Positions 8,790 through 15,778 of a stretch of 64,000 nucleotides of DNA are shown here, in pieces (the stretch's first letter is position 1; each line of letters starts with the position of its first letter). The notes beneath the pieces are model-generated. The model had not been told where the DNA came from, did no database searches, and worked only from the letters and a program-made list of their open reading frames with translations. Both the position numbers and the translations under genes were made by a program. The DNA comes from G963664115 sp965263045 (GTDB taxonomy: Bacteria; Acidobacteriota; Terriglobia; 20CM-2-55-15): positions 1-64,000 of the forward strand of contig CBDHGK010000006.1 in the NCBI GenBank assembly GCA_965263045.1. Direction: 5' to 3'.

Positions 8790-9781
8790 ATGTGAAGACC
8801 GGCAGCCGTGACGGCGGGCAATCGGCGCGCGCCCGGGCCCACTACATCGCACGGGAAGGGAAGTGTGAAACAGACCGCAATGAGCTCGCTCACAGCGAGA
8901 GCGGGAACATGCCGCAGTGGGCCGCAGACGATCCCCGGCACTATTGGGCCGCCGCGGACGCACACGAACGGGTCAACGGGCGGTTGTTTGTCGCAGTGGA
9001 GTGCGCGCTGCCGAAGGAACTGAACGCGGCCCAGCAGCGGACCCTCGCCAGAAGCTTCGCCGCCGCACTCACCGGAGGGGAACGGTTGCCCTATACGATG
9101 GCCCTCCGCCGGGGCGGCGGGGAGAATCCCCACGTCCACCTGATGATTTCCGAACGCGCCCTCGATGGTCATGACCGCAACGACGCGCGATGGTTCAAAC
9201 GTTACAACCGGAAGGCGCCGGAGAAGGGCGGGGCACGGAAAACCCGCTCGATCAAGGGCAAGGAGTGGCTCGAGAACACCCGGAGAAGCTGGGCGCGGGC
9301 GGCCAACCGGGCGCTGGAGGAGGCGGGCCGGGCCGAGCGGATCGACCACCGCACCCTGGCGGCGCAGCACGCCGAGGCCCTCGAGCGCGGGGAACTGGAT
9401 CGGGCGGCGGAGCTCGACCGCATCCCTGGCATCCACCTGGGCCCGGAGCGATACCGGGCCGCGCGCGGCGGCCATTCGCGTGTCGTCGAGATGGCCGCGG
9501 CAATCGAGCGGAGCAACCGCGCGGATCGAGCGGAACTGGCCGAACACAGGAGCCAGGTCGAGTGCGCGGAAGCGGAGGTCCGGGATCTGGAGCAGCAGAT
9601 ACGGGCGTTGGACTCAGAAATCAGTGCAGCGCGGCGGCGCGTTGCGTGGGAGAGGATTCGAACGCGGCCGGCGGCGGGCCTGAAGGCCGGCGTGCAATGG
9701 ATTCGAGAGCGTCTCGGGCCGCGGCCGAAAGCGCGGAAACGGATGGAGCGGGAGATACCGGCCCGGGAGATCGAACGGTGA
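8771..9781 (+). CDS. mobA: MobA/MobL-family relaxase (RSF1010 MobA-like, MOBQ)
   Basis: 336 residues. It starts MAIYHLNVKTGSRDGGQSAR, nearly the same as RSF1010 MobA, with the likely catalytic tyrosine at Y25 (AHYIAREGK) and the metal-binding HVH at 121-123 (NPHVHLMISER). Relaxases of this family nick oriT, stay linked to the 5' end and are passed to the coupling protein. Homology continues through WFKRYN and IDHRTL to about residue 230; the rest is a basic coiled-coil tail. The C-terminal primase domain of RSF1010 MobA is absent. Its stop overlaps the next gene (GTGATG), indicating translational coupling. Confidence 0.92.
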   Translation: MAIYHLNVKTGSRDGGQSARARAHYIAREGKCETDRNELAHSESGNMPQWAADDPRHYWAAADAHERVNGRLFVAVECALPKELNAAQQRTLARSFAAALTGGERLPYTMALRRGGGENPHVHLMISERALDGHDRNDARWFKRYNRKAPEKGGARKTRSIKGKEWLENTRRSWARAANRALEEAGRAERIDHRTLAAQHAEALERGELDRAAELDRIPGIHLGPERYRAARGGHSRVVEMAAAIERSNRADRAELAEHRSQVECAEAEVRDLEQQIRALDSEISAARRRVAWERIRTRPAAGLKAGVQWIRERLGPRPKARKRMEREIPAREIER

Positions 9782-10200
9782 TGGACGACGAGCAACTGCG
9801 CGCTGAACTCCGAGGGCTGATCGCCGAGGAGGTTCACCAACAGCTTTCACAGTATCGCGGCGCGGTGAGCGCCGAGCTGAAATTCATGGACAAGGAACTG
9901 GAAACCGGCTTGAAGGCGATCACAGGCAAATTCAACTCCCTGGGAAACGAGATTCGCGAATCACGCGCGGAGAGAGTCCGAGAGGGCATTACCCGGGCGC
10001 AAGGCATCGTTGGGGTGTGGGGCCGGGCCCTTCTCTCCGGCGCTTTCATATTCGCCGGGATCGGAGCCGCTGCATGGATCGGTATTGCCTGGACCGAACA
10101 GCAATTTCGGTGGCAAGTGACCAAGAGCGCGGAGGTTGCCGAACAGATCGCCGCCAGGAAGACGCCCTGGACCGGCTCAACCGCGGGAGCGGGGGCCTGA
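9781..10200 (+). CDS. Mobilization accessory membrane protein (MobB-like position)
   Basis: 139 residues, ATG overlapping the relaxase stop by one base (GTG 9778 is an alternative start). An amphipathic, coiled-coil-rich N-terminus (residues 1-75) is followed by a single transmembrane helix at about 82-105 (GRALLSGAFIFAGIGAAAWI) and a short tail. In RSF1010 the gene coupled to mobA codes for a membrane-anchored accessory protein that helps the relaxosome reach the T4SS. Position and topology suggest the same role here, but I see no clear sequence match. Confidence 0.6.
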   Translation: MDDEQLRAELRGLIAEEVHQQLSQYRGAVSAELKFMDKELETGLKAITGKFNSLGNEIRESRAERVREGITRAQGIVGVWGRALLSGAFIFAGIGAAAWIGIAWTEQQFRWQVTKSAEVAEQIAARKTPWTGSTAGAGA

Positions 10201-10311
10201 CACTGACCGATAAAGACAGCGATGGGCGCTGCTTCGTCCTGTTTCCGGCCGTCGCGGATGTGACGACCGTTTGGAGGGTGAGGAATCGGCCTGCGATCAA
10301 GGTTGAATGCG

Positions 10312-11187
10312 ATGACTGAGCGGGACACCCATCTGAGACGCAAGTCAGCCGAGCTTGCCGACGTATTCAATGCGACCGATCAGGTTATGCCCGGCCTACC
10401 CACGGATGACGCGGTCCCTCGACAGGCCGACGCTTTACAGGAAGGCCCAGGGCCGGCGGGGAAGGAATCCGATCGTGACATGCCCGCAGATGACGCGGTC
10501 CCTCGACAGGCCGACGCTTCGCAGGAAGGCCCAGGGCCGGCGGGGAAGGAATCCGATCGTGACATGCCCGCAGATGACGCGGTCCCTCGACAGGCCGACG
10601 CTTCGCAGGAAGGCCCAGGGCCGGCGGGGAAGGAATCCGATCGGAAGGAAGAGATTTTCAGCTTGCTAAAGCGCGCGATTGAAGGGGGCGAAAACCCCGT
10701 CCTTGTTGCACGGGAATTTGGAGCCAGGCGGGACGCTCTACTGATGGAGACAGCGGCTGAGATTGAGGAATTTGAACGCAACATCGAAGCGACCCTCCAC
10801 CAATTGATGCACGCCCTGGCCGCTGTTCAAAAGCGGGTCAACCACACGATTGAGGAAAGCCAGGGCGAGAACAACATGAGAGAAGCGATGCTCGCATACA
10901 AGCGGATCAAGTCTCGCTTCTGGGAGAGCCTGGTGCAATCCATAAGCAAGGACATGGAACAGTTCAAGGTCAACTTGCGGCGGGAGTTTCAAGCAGTCGA
11001 AAAGGATTTCCGCGCACACATCCAGGAGTTGCAGTGCGCGCGCCTCGCCCCGGTGCCCTTACGAGATCGAATCGAGCGCGAAAAGTGGCTCGTCCTCGGG
11101 GTGTTGTTTCTCGGTATCGCCCTGGGACGCGTCCTTGTTCCGGTCGAAGCACTGTGGGAAACCGTGGCCCGTGTTTTTCATCCATGA
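10312..11187 (+). CDS. Coiled-coil membrane protein with N-terminal 28-residue repeats
   Basis: 291 residues from ATG 10312 (an upstream TTG at 10303 is in frame). Residues about 32-111 are three nearly identical repeats starting DDAVPRQAD and ending KESDRDMPA. A long acidic/basic helical region follows (about 115-260), then a single transmembrane helix near the C-terminus (WLVLGVLFLGIALGRVLVPV). The gene lies in the mob operon, overlapping the tail of a short preceding frame. It may be a membrane-tethered transfer accessory; the function is unknown. Confidence 0.65.
   Translation: MTERDTHLRRKSAELADVFNATDQVMPGLPTDDAVPRQADALQEGPGPAGKESDRDMPADDAVPRQADASQEGPGPAGKESDRDMPADDAVPRQADASQEGPGPAGKESDRKEEIFSLLKRAIEGGENPVLVAREFGARRDALLMETAAEIEEFERNIEATLHQLMHALAAVQKRVNHTIEESQGENNMREAMLAYKRIKSRFWESLVQSISKDMEQFKVNLRREFQAVEKDFRAHIQELQCARLAPVPLRDRIEREKWLVLGVLFLGIALGRVLVPVEALWETVARVFHP
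10405..10644. repeat. Three 84-bp in-frame tandem repeats
   Basis: Units at 10405-10488, 10489-10572 and 10573-10644 (last one 12 bases short). Copies 2 and 3 are identical over their shared length and copy 1 differs at a few bases, so the expansion is recent. They are coding repeats, not CRISPR: there are no spacers. Confidence 0.9.
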
Positions 11188-11212
11188 CACGACAACACAG
11201 AGGAGGGCAGTC

Positions 11213-11419
11213 ATGCAAAGCGGAAGAGAACCCCGGGTGAGACCTATCCGGGTTGCAACGACGAGGGAGGAATTCAACGCATGCTTCGCCAGCGGCGAGG
11301 CGTTCGAGGCGTCCGACGAGCTGGCCGCCCAGTTCGGTTTTTTTCCGACTGCCGAGGACGTGGTCAGCGACGCGGAGTTTTTCGGGCCGCCCGATCCGAA
11401 CGAGCCGGAGGCTGATTAG
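11213..11419 (+). CDS. Small acidic hypothetical protein
   Basis: 68 residues from ATG 11213, preceded by AGAGGAGGGC, a strong ribosome binding site; an open frame continues upstream to 11135 but inside the previous gene. The sequence is acidic toward the end (EDVVSDAEFF, PDPNEPEAD). It ends one base before the ankyrin-ArdC gene, so the two are likely co-translated. Function not recognised. Confidence 0.6.
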   Translation: MQSGREPRVRPIRVATTREEFNACFASGEAFEASDELAAQFGFFPTAEDVVSDAEFFGPPDPNEPEAD

Positions 11420-13621
11420 ATGAGCCTAAGAAAAGACTTCATTGATTCTCTCCTCAATGGCGCGTCTCGATTGCATCGCGCGGCCGCGACCGAAACCGAA
11501 CATCAGGTCCGCGACCTCATCGATCGGGGGGCCGATCCGAACCTGCGGAATTGGCGGGGCGAGACCCCGTTGCATCGCGCCGCCATTCGGAATCCCGACC
11601 TGGATGTTCACCGCGCCCTGATCGACGCCGGGGCGGATGTCAACGCCCGCGACAACACAGACGCCACGGCGTTGCATCGCGCGGCGGGGCAACCGTCCCC
11701 GGGCCGCGCCGATCTCCTGATTGAGGCGGGGGCGGATGTCAACGCTCGCGACAAAGGCGGTTCCACTCCTTTGCATGAGGCGGCCGGGCAAGGTTTGGAT
11801 GAGGGCGCGAAAACTCTTCTCAAGCATGGAGCCGATCCAAACCTTCCGGATAACACAGGCCGGACCCCGCTGCATTTAGCCTATGCCGCCGAGCGGCAAG
11901 ACATGGTGAACCGCCTACTCGAAGCCGGGGCCAACCTGGAGGCGCGGGATCAGGAGGGCCGTGTCCCTATTCAACACCTTCCGGCGGACGACGGCAGAGG
12001 GGAACACGAGCAAGAGCAGAGAGCCAACGACTCCAACGAAATTCGCAACATGGACAATCTTCCCCACAGCTTGCGAACAGGCCCGGAAGAGTACGAGCGG
12101 ATTCAGAATGCCCACAATCCGGCCGACCCCGAGGGGCGGACACCCTTGCATCGCGCCGCTGAAAACGAATCGGTTCTCGGCGTCCGGAAACTGCTCCAGG
12201 CCGGAGCCGATCCCAATACCGCCGATCGGGAGGGACTGACTCCGTTGCACCTGGCCGTCCAGTCCGATTCGCCCGAAACGGTGCACTATCTGCTCGAGGC
12301 CGGAGCCGATCCCAACGCGGCAGACAAAGACGGGGCCACGGCTTTGCACTATGCGGCCCGTAATCGCTCCCCGGACGTGGCCCAGCGTTTGCTTGACGCC
12401 GGAGCCGATCCCAATACCGCCGATCGGGAAGGCCGAACACCCATTGACGTGGCCCCCGCGACCGATTCCACCCCGACCGTGACCGTGTTGCGCGCGGCCA
12501 GCACACAACAGCCGGAGCCCGCTCATAAGGAGCCACGCGGTGGCCGGCGGGGTGGGAAAACGGCCGAGGAATATACCCAGGACTTTGCCGCCAAACTCAC
12601 CCAGCAGATCGAGGCGGGCACCGCGCCGTGGCAAAAGAGCTGGAAGCGCGGCGAAAACCGGATCCCTGAAAACTTTTCGACTGAAAAGCAGTACCAGGGC
12701 GGGAATACGTTGGAGCTGATGGTGCAGCGCACAGCCAAGAGCTACAACGACCATCGATGGGGCACCTACCGCCAGATCGCAGCAGCGGGCGGCCATGTTC
12801 GCAAAGGCGAACAGGGCACCCGCATCCTCGCTTACAAACCGCCCAAGCGACGCGATACCCAGGAAACGACGCCCGGGGAAGGAACCGAAGAGAAGCGCGA
12901 CGCCCGCGATGCGGAGAAGACCAGGCGGGGAACGTGGAGGCACTACACGGTGTTCAACGTCGAGCAAGCCGAGGGCCTCAAGCTCCCCGAGCGGAAAGGA
13001 GTGGCAATTCCCCAATGGGAAGCGCAGCAGAACGTGGAGAAAGTCATCCGGGCCAGTGGCGTGACGATCCGGGAGGTGAACGGTGACCGGGCGTATTACA
13101 ACATGGCCCGCGATCACATCGTGCTGCCCGAGCGGGCGCAATTCAAGAGCGCCGAAGCCTATTACCAGACCGCACTCCATGAAGTCGGCCACAGTACCGG
13201 CCACAAGAGCCGCATGAACCGGGAGAGTCTTCAACAAGGCACCAGGGACCGCTTCGGATCCCAAGCGTATGCGCGGGAAGAACTCAGGGCGGAAATCAGC
13301 GCCATGATGTCGTCCGAGCGCCTGGGTGTGGCCTACGAGCCGCAACATGGCGCCGCCTATGTGGCCTCGTGGGTCAAAGCCTTGAAGGACGACCCGCAGG
13401 AGATTTACAAGGCGGCGGCCGAAGCCGGGCGCATCTCCGACTATGTCTGCGCCGCTCCCGAGCGCGCCCGCGCCGCTGAAATCGAGAAGGCCAAGGATGG
13501 GCCGCTTGCAACCGGGAAGACGAAGGAGGAGCGGTCCATTGACGCGCCGACCGCGGCGCGGGAACCCCAACCGGCAACGCCCGTTGCTGCCAAAGCGCCC
13601 GAGATCGAGTTGAGCCGTTAA
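11420..13621 (+). CDS. ardC: Ankyrin-repeat / ArdC-like antirestriction fusion protein
   Basis: 733 residues. The N-terminal half (about 10-360) is made of some nine ankyrin repeats with typical TPLHRAA and LLEAGADPN motifs, in two blocks split by a charged linker (about 185-235). The C-terminal half (about 375-690) is ArdC-like: a ssDNA-binding N-domain (TQQIEAGTAPWQKSW, YQGGNTLELM) and a zincin domain with HEVGH at 587-591, followed by a downstream Glu in EELRAEIS. ArdC proteins of conjugative plasmids protect incoming DNA from restriction. Ankyrin repeats bind proteins, so the fusion may add target binding. This domain pairing is unusual to me. Confidence 0.85.
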   Translation: MSLRKDFIDSLLNGASRLHRAAATETEHQVRDLIDRGADPNLRNWRGETPLHRAAIRNPDLDVHRALIDAGADVNARDNTDATALHRAAGQPSPGRADLLIEAGADVNARDKGGSTPLHEAAGQGLDEGAKTLLKHGADPNLPDNTGRTPLHLAYAAERQDMVNRLLEAGANLEARDQEGRVPIQHLPADDGRGEHEQEQRANDSNEIRNMDNLPHSLRTGPEEYERIQNAHNPADPEGRTPLHRAAENESVLGVRKLLQAGADPNTADREGLTPLHLAVQSDSPETVHYLLEAGADPNAADKDGATALHYAARNRSPDVAQRLLDAGADPNTADREGRTPIDVAPATDSTPTVTVLRAASTQQPEPAHKEPRGGRRGGKTAEEYTQDFAAKLTQQIEAGTAPWQKSWKRGENRIPENFSTEKQYQGGNTLELMVQRTAKSYNDHRWGTYRQIAAAGGHVRKGEQGTRILAYKPPKRRDTQETTPGEGTEEKRDARDAEKTRRGTWRHYTVFNVEQAEGLKLPERKGVAIPQWEAQQNVEKVIRASGVTIREVNGDRAYYNMARDHIVLPERAQFKSAEAYYQTALHEVGHSTGHKSRMNRESLQQGTRDRFGSQAYAREELRAEISAMMSSERLGVAYEPQHGAAYVASWVKALKDDPQEIYKAAAEAGRISDYVCAAPERARAAEIEKAKDGPLATGKTKEERSIDAPTAAREPQPATPVAAKAPEIELSR

Positions 13622-13648
13622 CAGAACTCACAGAAAGGAGTCTTGCCC

Positions 13649-13915
13649 ATGTCTGACACGAAACCGGCCGATGAGATCCGCATTGGCCGCGTCAAGGCAA
13701 CGATCTGGATGAATACCGCCGAGGATGGAGCGCCCCGCTACAACGTCGTCTTTTCCCGCCTCTACCGCGAGGGTGAGCAGTGGAAGACGACACACAGCTT
13801 CGGCCCCAACGACCTCTTGCTGCTGGGGAAGGTCGCCGACATCGCACACACCCGGGTCTCGGCGCTTCGGCAGGATGACAGAGCCGAGACGGCCGCGGTG
13901 GAAACGGAGGCATAA
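13649..13915 (+). CDS. Small conserved plasmid protein (paralogue of 33460-33729)
   Basis: 88 residues; ATG 13649 follows AAGGAG (13634-13639) at good spacing. The core RIGRVKATIW, VVFSRLYREGEQWKTT, and LLLGKVADIAHT is shared with the protein at 33460. Similar short beta-rich proteins are common hypotheticals in proteobacterial plasmids and ICEs (from memory). It directly follows ardC and may belong to the leading-region establishment set; the function is unknown. Confidence 0.75.
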   Translation: MSDTKPADEIRIGRVKATIWMNTAEDGAPRYNVVFSRLYREGEQWKTTHSFGPNDLLLLGKVADIAHTRVSALRQDDRAETAAVETEA

Positions 13916-13919
13916 ACGC

Positions 13920-14834
13920 ATGGCTCGTTTTGACATCCGGGAGACACCCTCTCTCGACCGGCGGCCGGAGCCTCGACGAGGGCGCCGGCCCGAGCGGGTC
14001 CCGGAGCGCCCCGGGCATCGGCGGCACTACGACCCGCTACAGGAGAAGCACACCATCGCCGAGCGCAAGAATGCCGCCGTCGCCGATGTCAGTCATTACC
14101 GCGTTGTCGCCGTCGCCGACATTGTGCGGGAGCGTTTCGGGGGCAACCCCTACGCGGCCCGGAAAGCCCTCGATCAGATGAAGGCCTCTGGGTGGGTCAC
14201 CGAACGCACTCTGGAGGGACCGGAAGGCGGGAAATACCGCGTCCTGTCCCCCACCACCGCCGGAGCCCGCGAAGCACGGACGCAGGGCCTCTCCTGGGAA
14301 ATGGACCCGCAACAGCGGGCCTGGGATGGTGCAGGATCGAAGTCGCGCGATATGGGACACGATGTGGCCATCTACCGCGCCGCGCGAGCCGAACAGGCCG
14401 GCATTGAAGAGCGCGGCCGAACGCTGCGGCGCATCCGCACTGACGCGGAACTGAAAGCAGCGATCAATAGCCGCTCGGAGGCCGCGCGACAACAGGGCGG
14501 CCGGGAGGCCGCCGACCGCGCCCGATTCGAGGCCGCCGAAGCGTTGCAGCTTCCCATCCGGAACGGCCAGGTCCAGTATCCCGACGCGCAGCTGGAATTT
14601 CTCGAACCCGATGGGCTCACCCAAGGCCACGTCAACATCGAAGTCGTCTCCGGCAACTACCGCGCCGCTGACATCGCGGCCAAGGCCGCGACGGGATTTC
14701 AGATGCACGGCAACGGGAGCGAGCGAGCGCAGTCGCTCATCGCCCAGGCCGCAGAACTCGCCCGGTCGAGCGATCGCGGTGGGGGTGCGGGCCGCCAGGG
14801 GCAACAGCGGGACAAGGGAGTGATCGAACTATGA
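13920..14834 (+). CDS. Putative winged-helix protein of the transfer region
   Basis: 304 residues from ATG 13920, four bases after the previous stop. After a basic, Arg/Pro-rich start (1-40) comes a winged-helix-like segment (about 60-110: AVADIVRERF, KALDQMKASGWV, GGKYRVLSP) and a C-terminal part with PDAQLEFLEPDG and HVNIEVVSGNY. This layout recalls replication-relaxation-family proteins of mobile elements, which combine wHTH and nuclease-like folds, but the match is by eye only. The stop overlaps the next start (ATGA). Confidence 0.6.
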   Translation: MARFDIRETPSLDRRPEPRRGRRPERVPERPGHRRHYDPLQEKHTIAERKNAAVADVSHYRVVAVADIVRERFGGNPYAARKALDQMKASGWVTERTLEGPEGGKYRVLSPTTAGAREARTQGLSWEMDPQQRAWDGAGSKSRDMGHDVAIYRAARAEQAGIEERGRTLRRIRTDAELKAAINSRSEAARQQGGREAADRARFEAAEALQLPIRNGQVQYPDAQLEFLEPDGLTQGHVNIEVVSGNYRAADIAAKAATGFQMHGNGSERAQSLIAQAAELARSSDRGGGAGRQGQQRDKGVIEL

Positions 14835-15151
14835 AACCGATCTTCTTTGGCGTCGGCATCACGGCGGCGTGGGCCGGGACGGCTGTTCTTTTAGCCGGGC
14901 CTCGGCTCGACTTTCTCTCGCCCTGGTGGGGCACGATCCTTCGCACGTATGGGTGGGAGCTCGCCCTGCATGCAGCCGCGTTGCTCGTCACCAGCATTGC
15001 CGTCTTCTACGCGCTGGCGCGTGTCGCTGGGCCTGGCCGATCTGGGGCGACGGGTCGATCTGGTCGAGCGCGGCATCCGCCGCGGCTCAGGGGATGCGGG
15101 ACCTGCAACATGCCCTCGAACGGAGCGATGCAAGGTGTGTATCCCGATTAA
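14831..15151 (+). pseudogene. Small two-helix membrane protein, C-terminus probably frameshifted
   Basis: 106 residues as read, with two transmembrane helices (about 4-24 and 42-65). After VFYALARVAG the frame turns into low-complexity Gly/Arg sequence. The other two frames instead read GLADLGRRVDLVERGIRRGS and then QGMRDLQHALERSDAR, which look like one continuous charged helical tail. Two compensating indels near 15030 and 15087 would restore a single protein. It lies just upstream of trbC and is probably a transfer-cluster membrane protein. Confidence 0.5.
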
Positions 15152-15170
15152 CAAACCAACAGGGAGGTCC

Positions 15171-15467
15171 ATGATGACTCTGTTTCGAAACAACAAATGG
15201 CAACACCGTGCCTTATGGGCAGTAGCGATTGTGCTATGCGCTCCGGTCACGGTCTGGGCGCAGAGCCCCTGGCTCGAGGCCATCACCGTCCTCGAGGACG
15301 CATTTACCGGGCCGATCGCGCGCGGCCTGGCGCTCATTAGCATCGTGTGTGGCGGCCTGATGTTCGCCTTCGGTGAGGGCGGCAGCAAGAAAGCCCTGGC
15401 CGGGATCATCTTCGGCGTCGGCATGGCCGTGGGCGCGGTCAATTTCATGGGCTGGCTGTTTCCCTGA
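15171..15467 (+). CDS. trbC: Conjugal pilin TrbC/VirB2
   Basis: 98 residues; ATG 15171 (or 15174) follows AGGGAGG. Signal peptide to about residue 31 (TVWAQ), then the two hydrophobic helices typical of T4SS pilins (GPIARGLALISIVCGGLMF and ALAGIIFGVGMAVGAVNFMG) joined by a short GEGGSKK loop. It forms the main subunit of the conjugative pilus. The stop overlaps trbD. Confidence 0.9.
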   Translation: MMTLFRNNKWQHRALWAVAIVLCAPVTVWAQSPWLEAITVLEDAFTGPIARGLALISIVCGGLMFAFGEGGSKKALAGIIFGVGMAVGAVNFMGWLFP

Positions 15468-15778
15468 TGGCGCGGCAAGGAAAGCGGCTCTGGCCGTGTT
15501 ACCCAAGTCTGAGCCGCCCGCTCACCATCATGGGGGTCGAGCGCACGTGGTTCATTCTGAGCGCCACGCTCGCGCTCGCCCTGTGGAACGCCTTGAATGC
15601 CATCGTCACGGCGTTGGTCGTTTTCGGTGCGCTGTGGGGTGCGGGCTATCTCGCCTGGAAACAGGACCCGAACATGCTCGCGATCCTCAAGGCGTCGACC
15701 CGTTTCAAGGCGCGTTACGACCCTGGCAAGTGGATTGCCGAGCCCTGGCGCATGATCTTGAAAGGAAGGTATGAATGA
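15467..15778 (+). CDS. trbD: TrbD/VirB3 inner-membrane T4SS protein
   Basis: 103 residues with ATG overlapping the trbC stop. It has the VirB3 layout: a short polar start (YPSLSRPLTIMGVERTWFI), two closely spaced transmembrane helices (about 28-65) and a conserved end (FKARYDPGKW). It assembles with VirB2/VirB4 during pilus biogenesis. It overlaps trbE by four bases. Confidence 0.88.
   Translation: MARQGKRLWPCYPSLSRPLTIMGVERTWFILSATLALALWNALNAIVTALVVFGALWGAGYLAWKQDPNMLAILKASTRFKARYDPGKWIAEPWRMILKGRYE

Noticed and set aside
8171..9547. 458-codon minus-strand open frame
   Set aside because: Antisense to the relaxase; no protein-like features.
10405..10644. Possible CRISPR array from regular repeats
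   Set aside because: Units are directly adjacent with no spacers and are in frame within a coding region.
11915..13570. 551-codon minus-strand open frame
   Set aside because: Antisense shadow of the ankyrin-ArdC gene, which has clear domain motifs.
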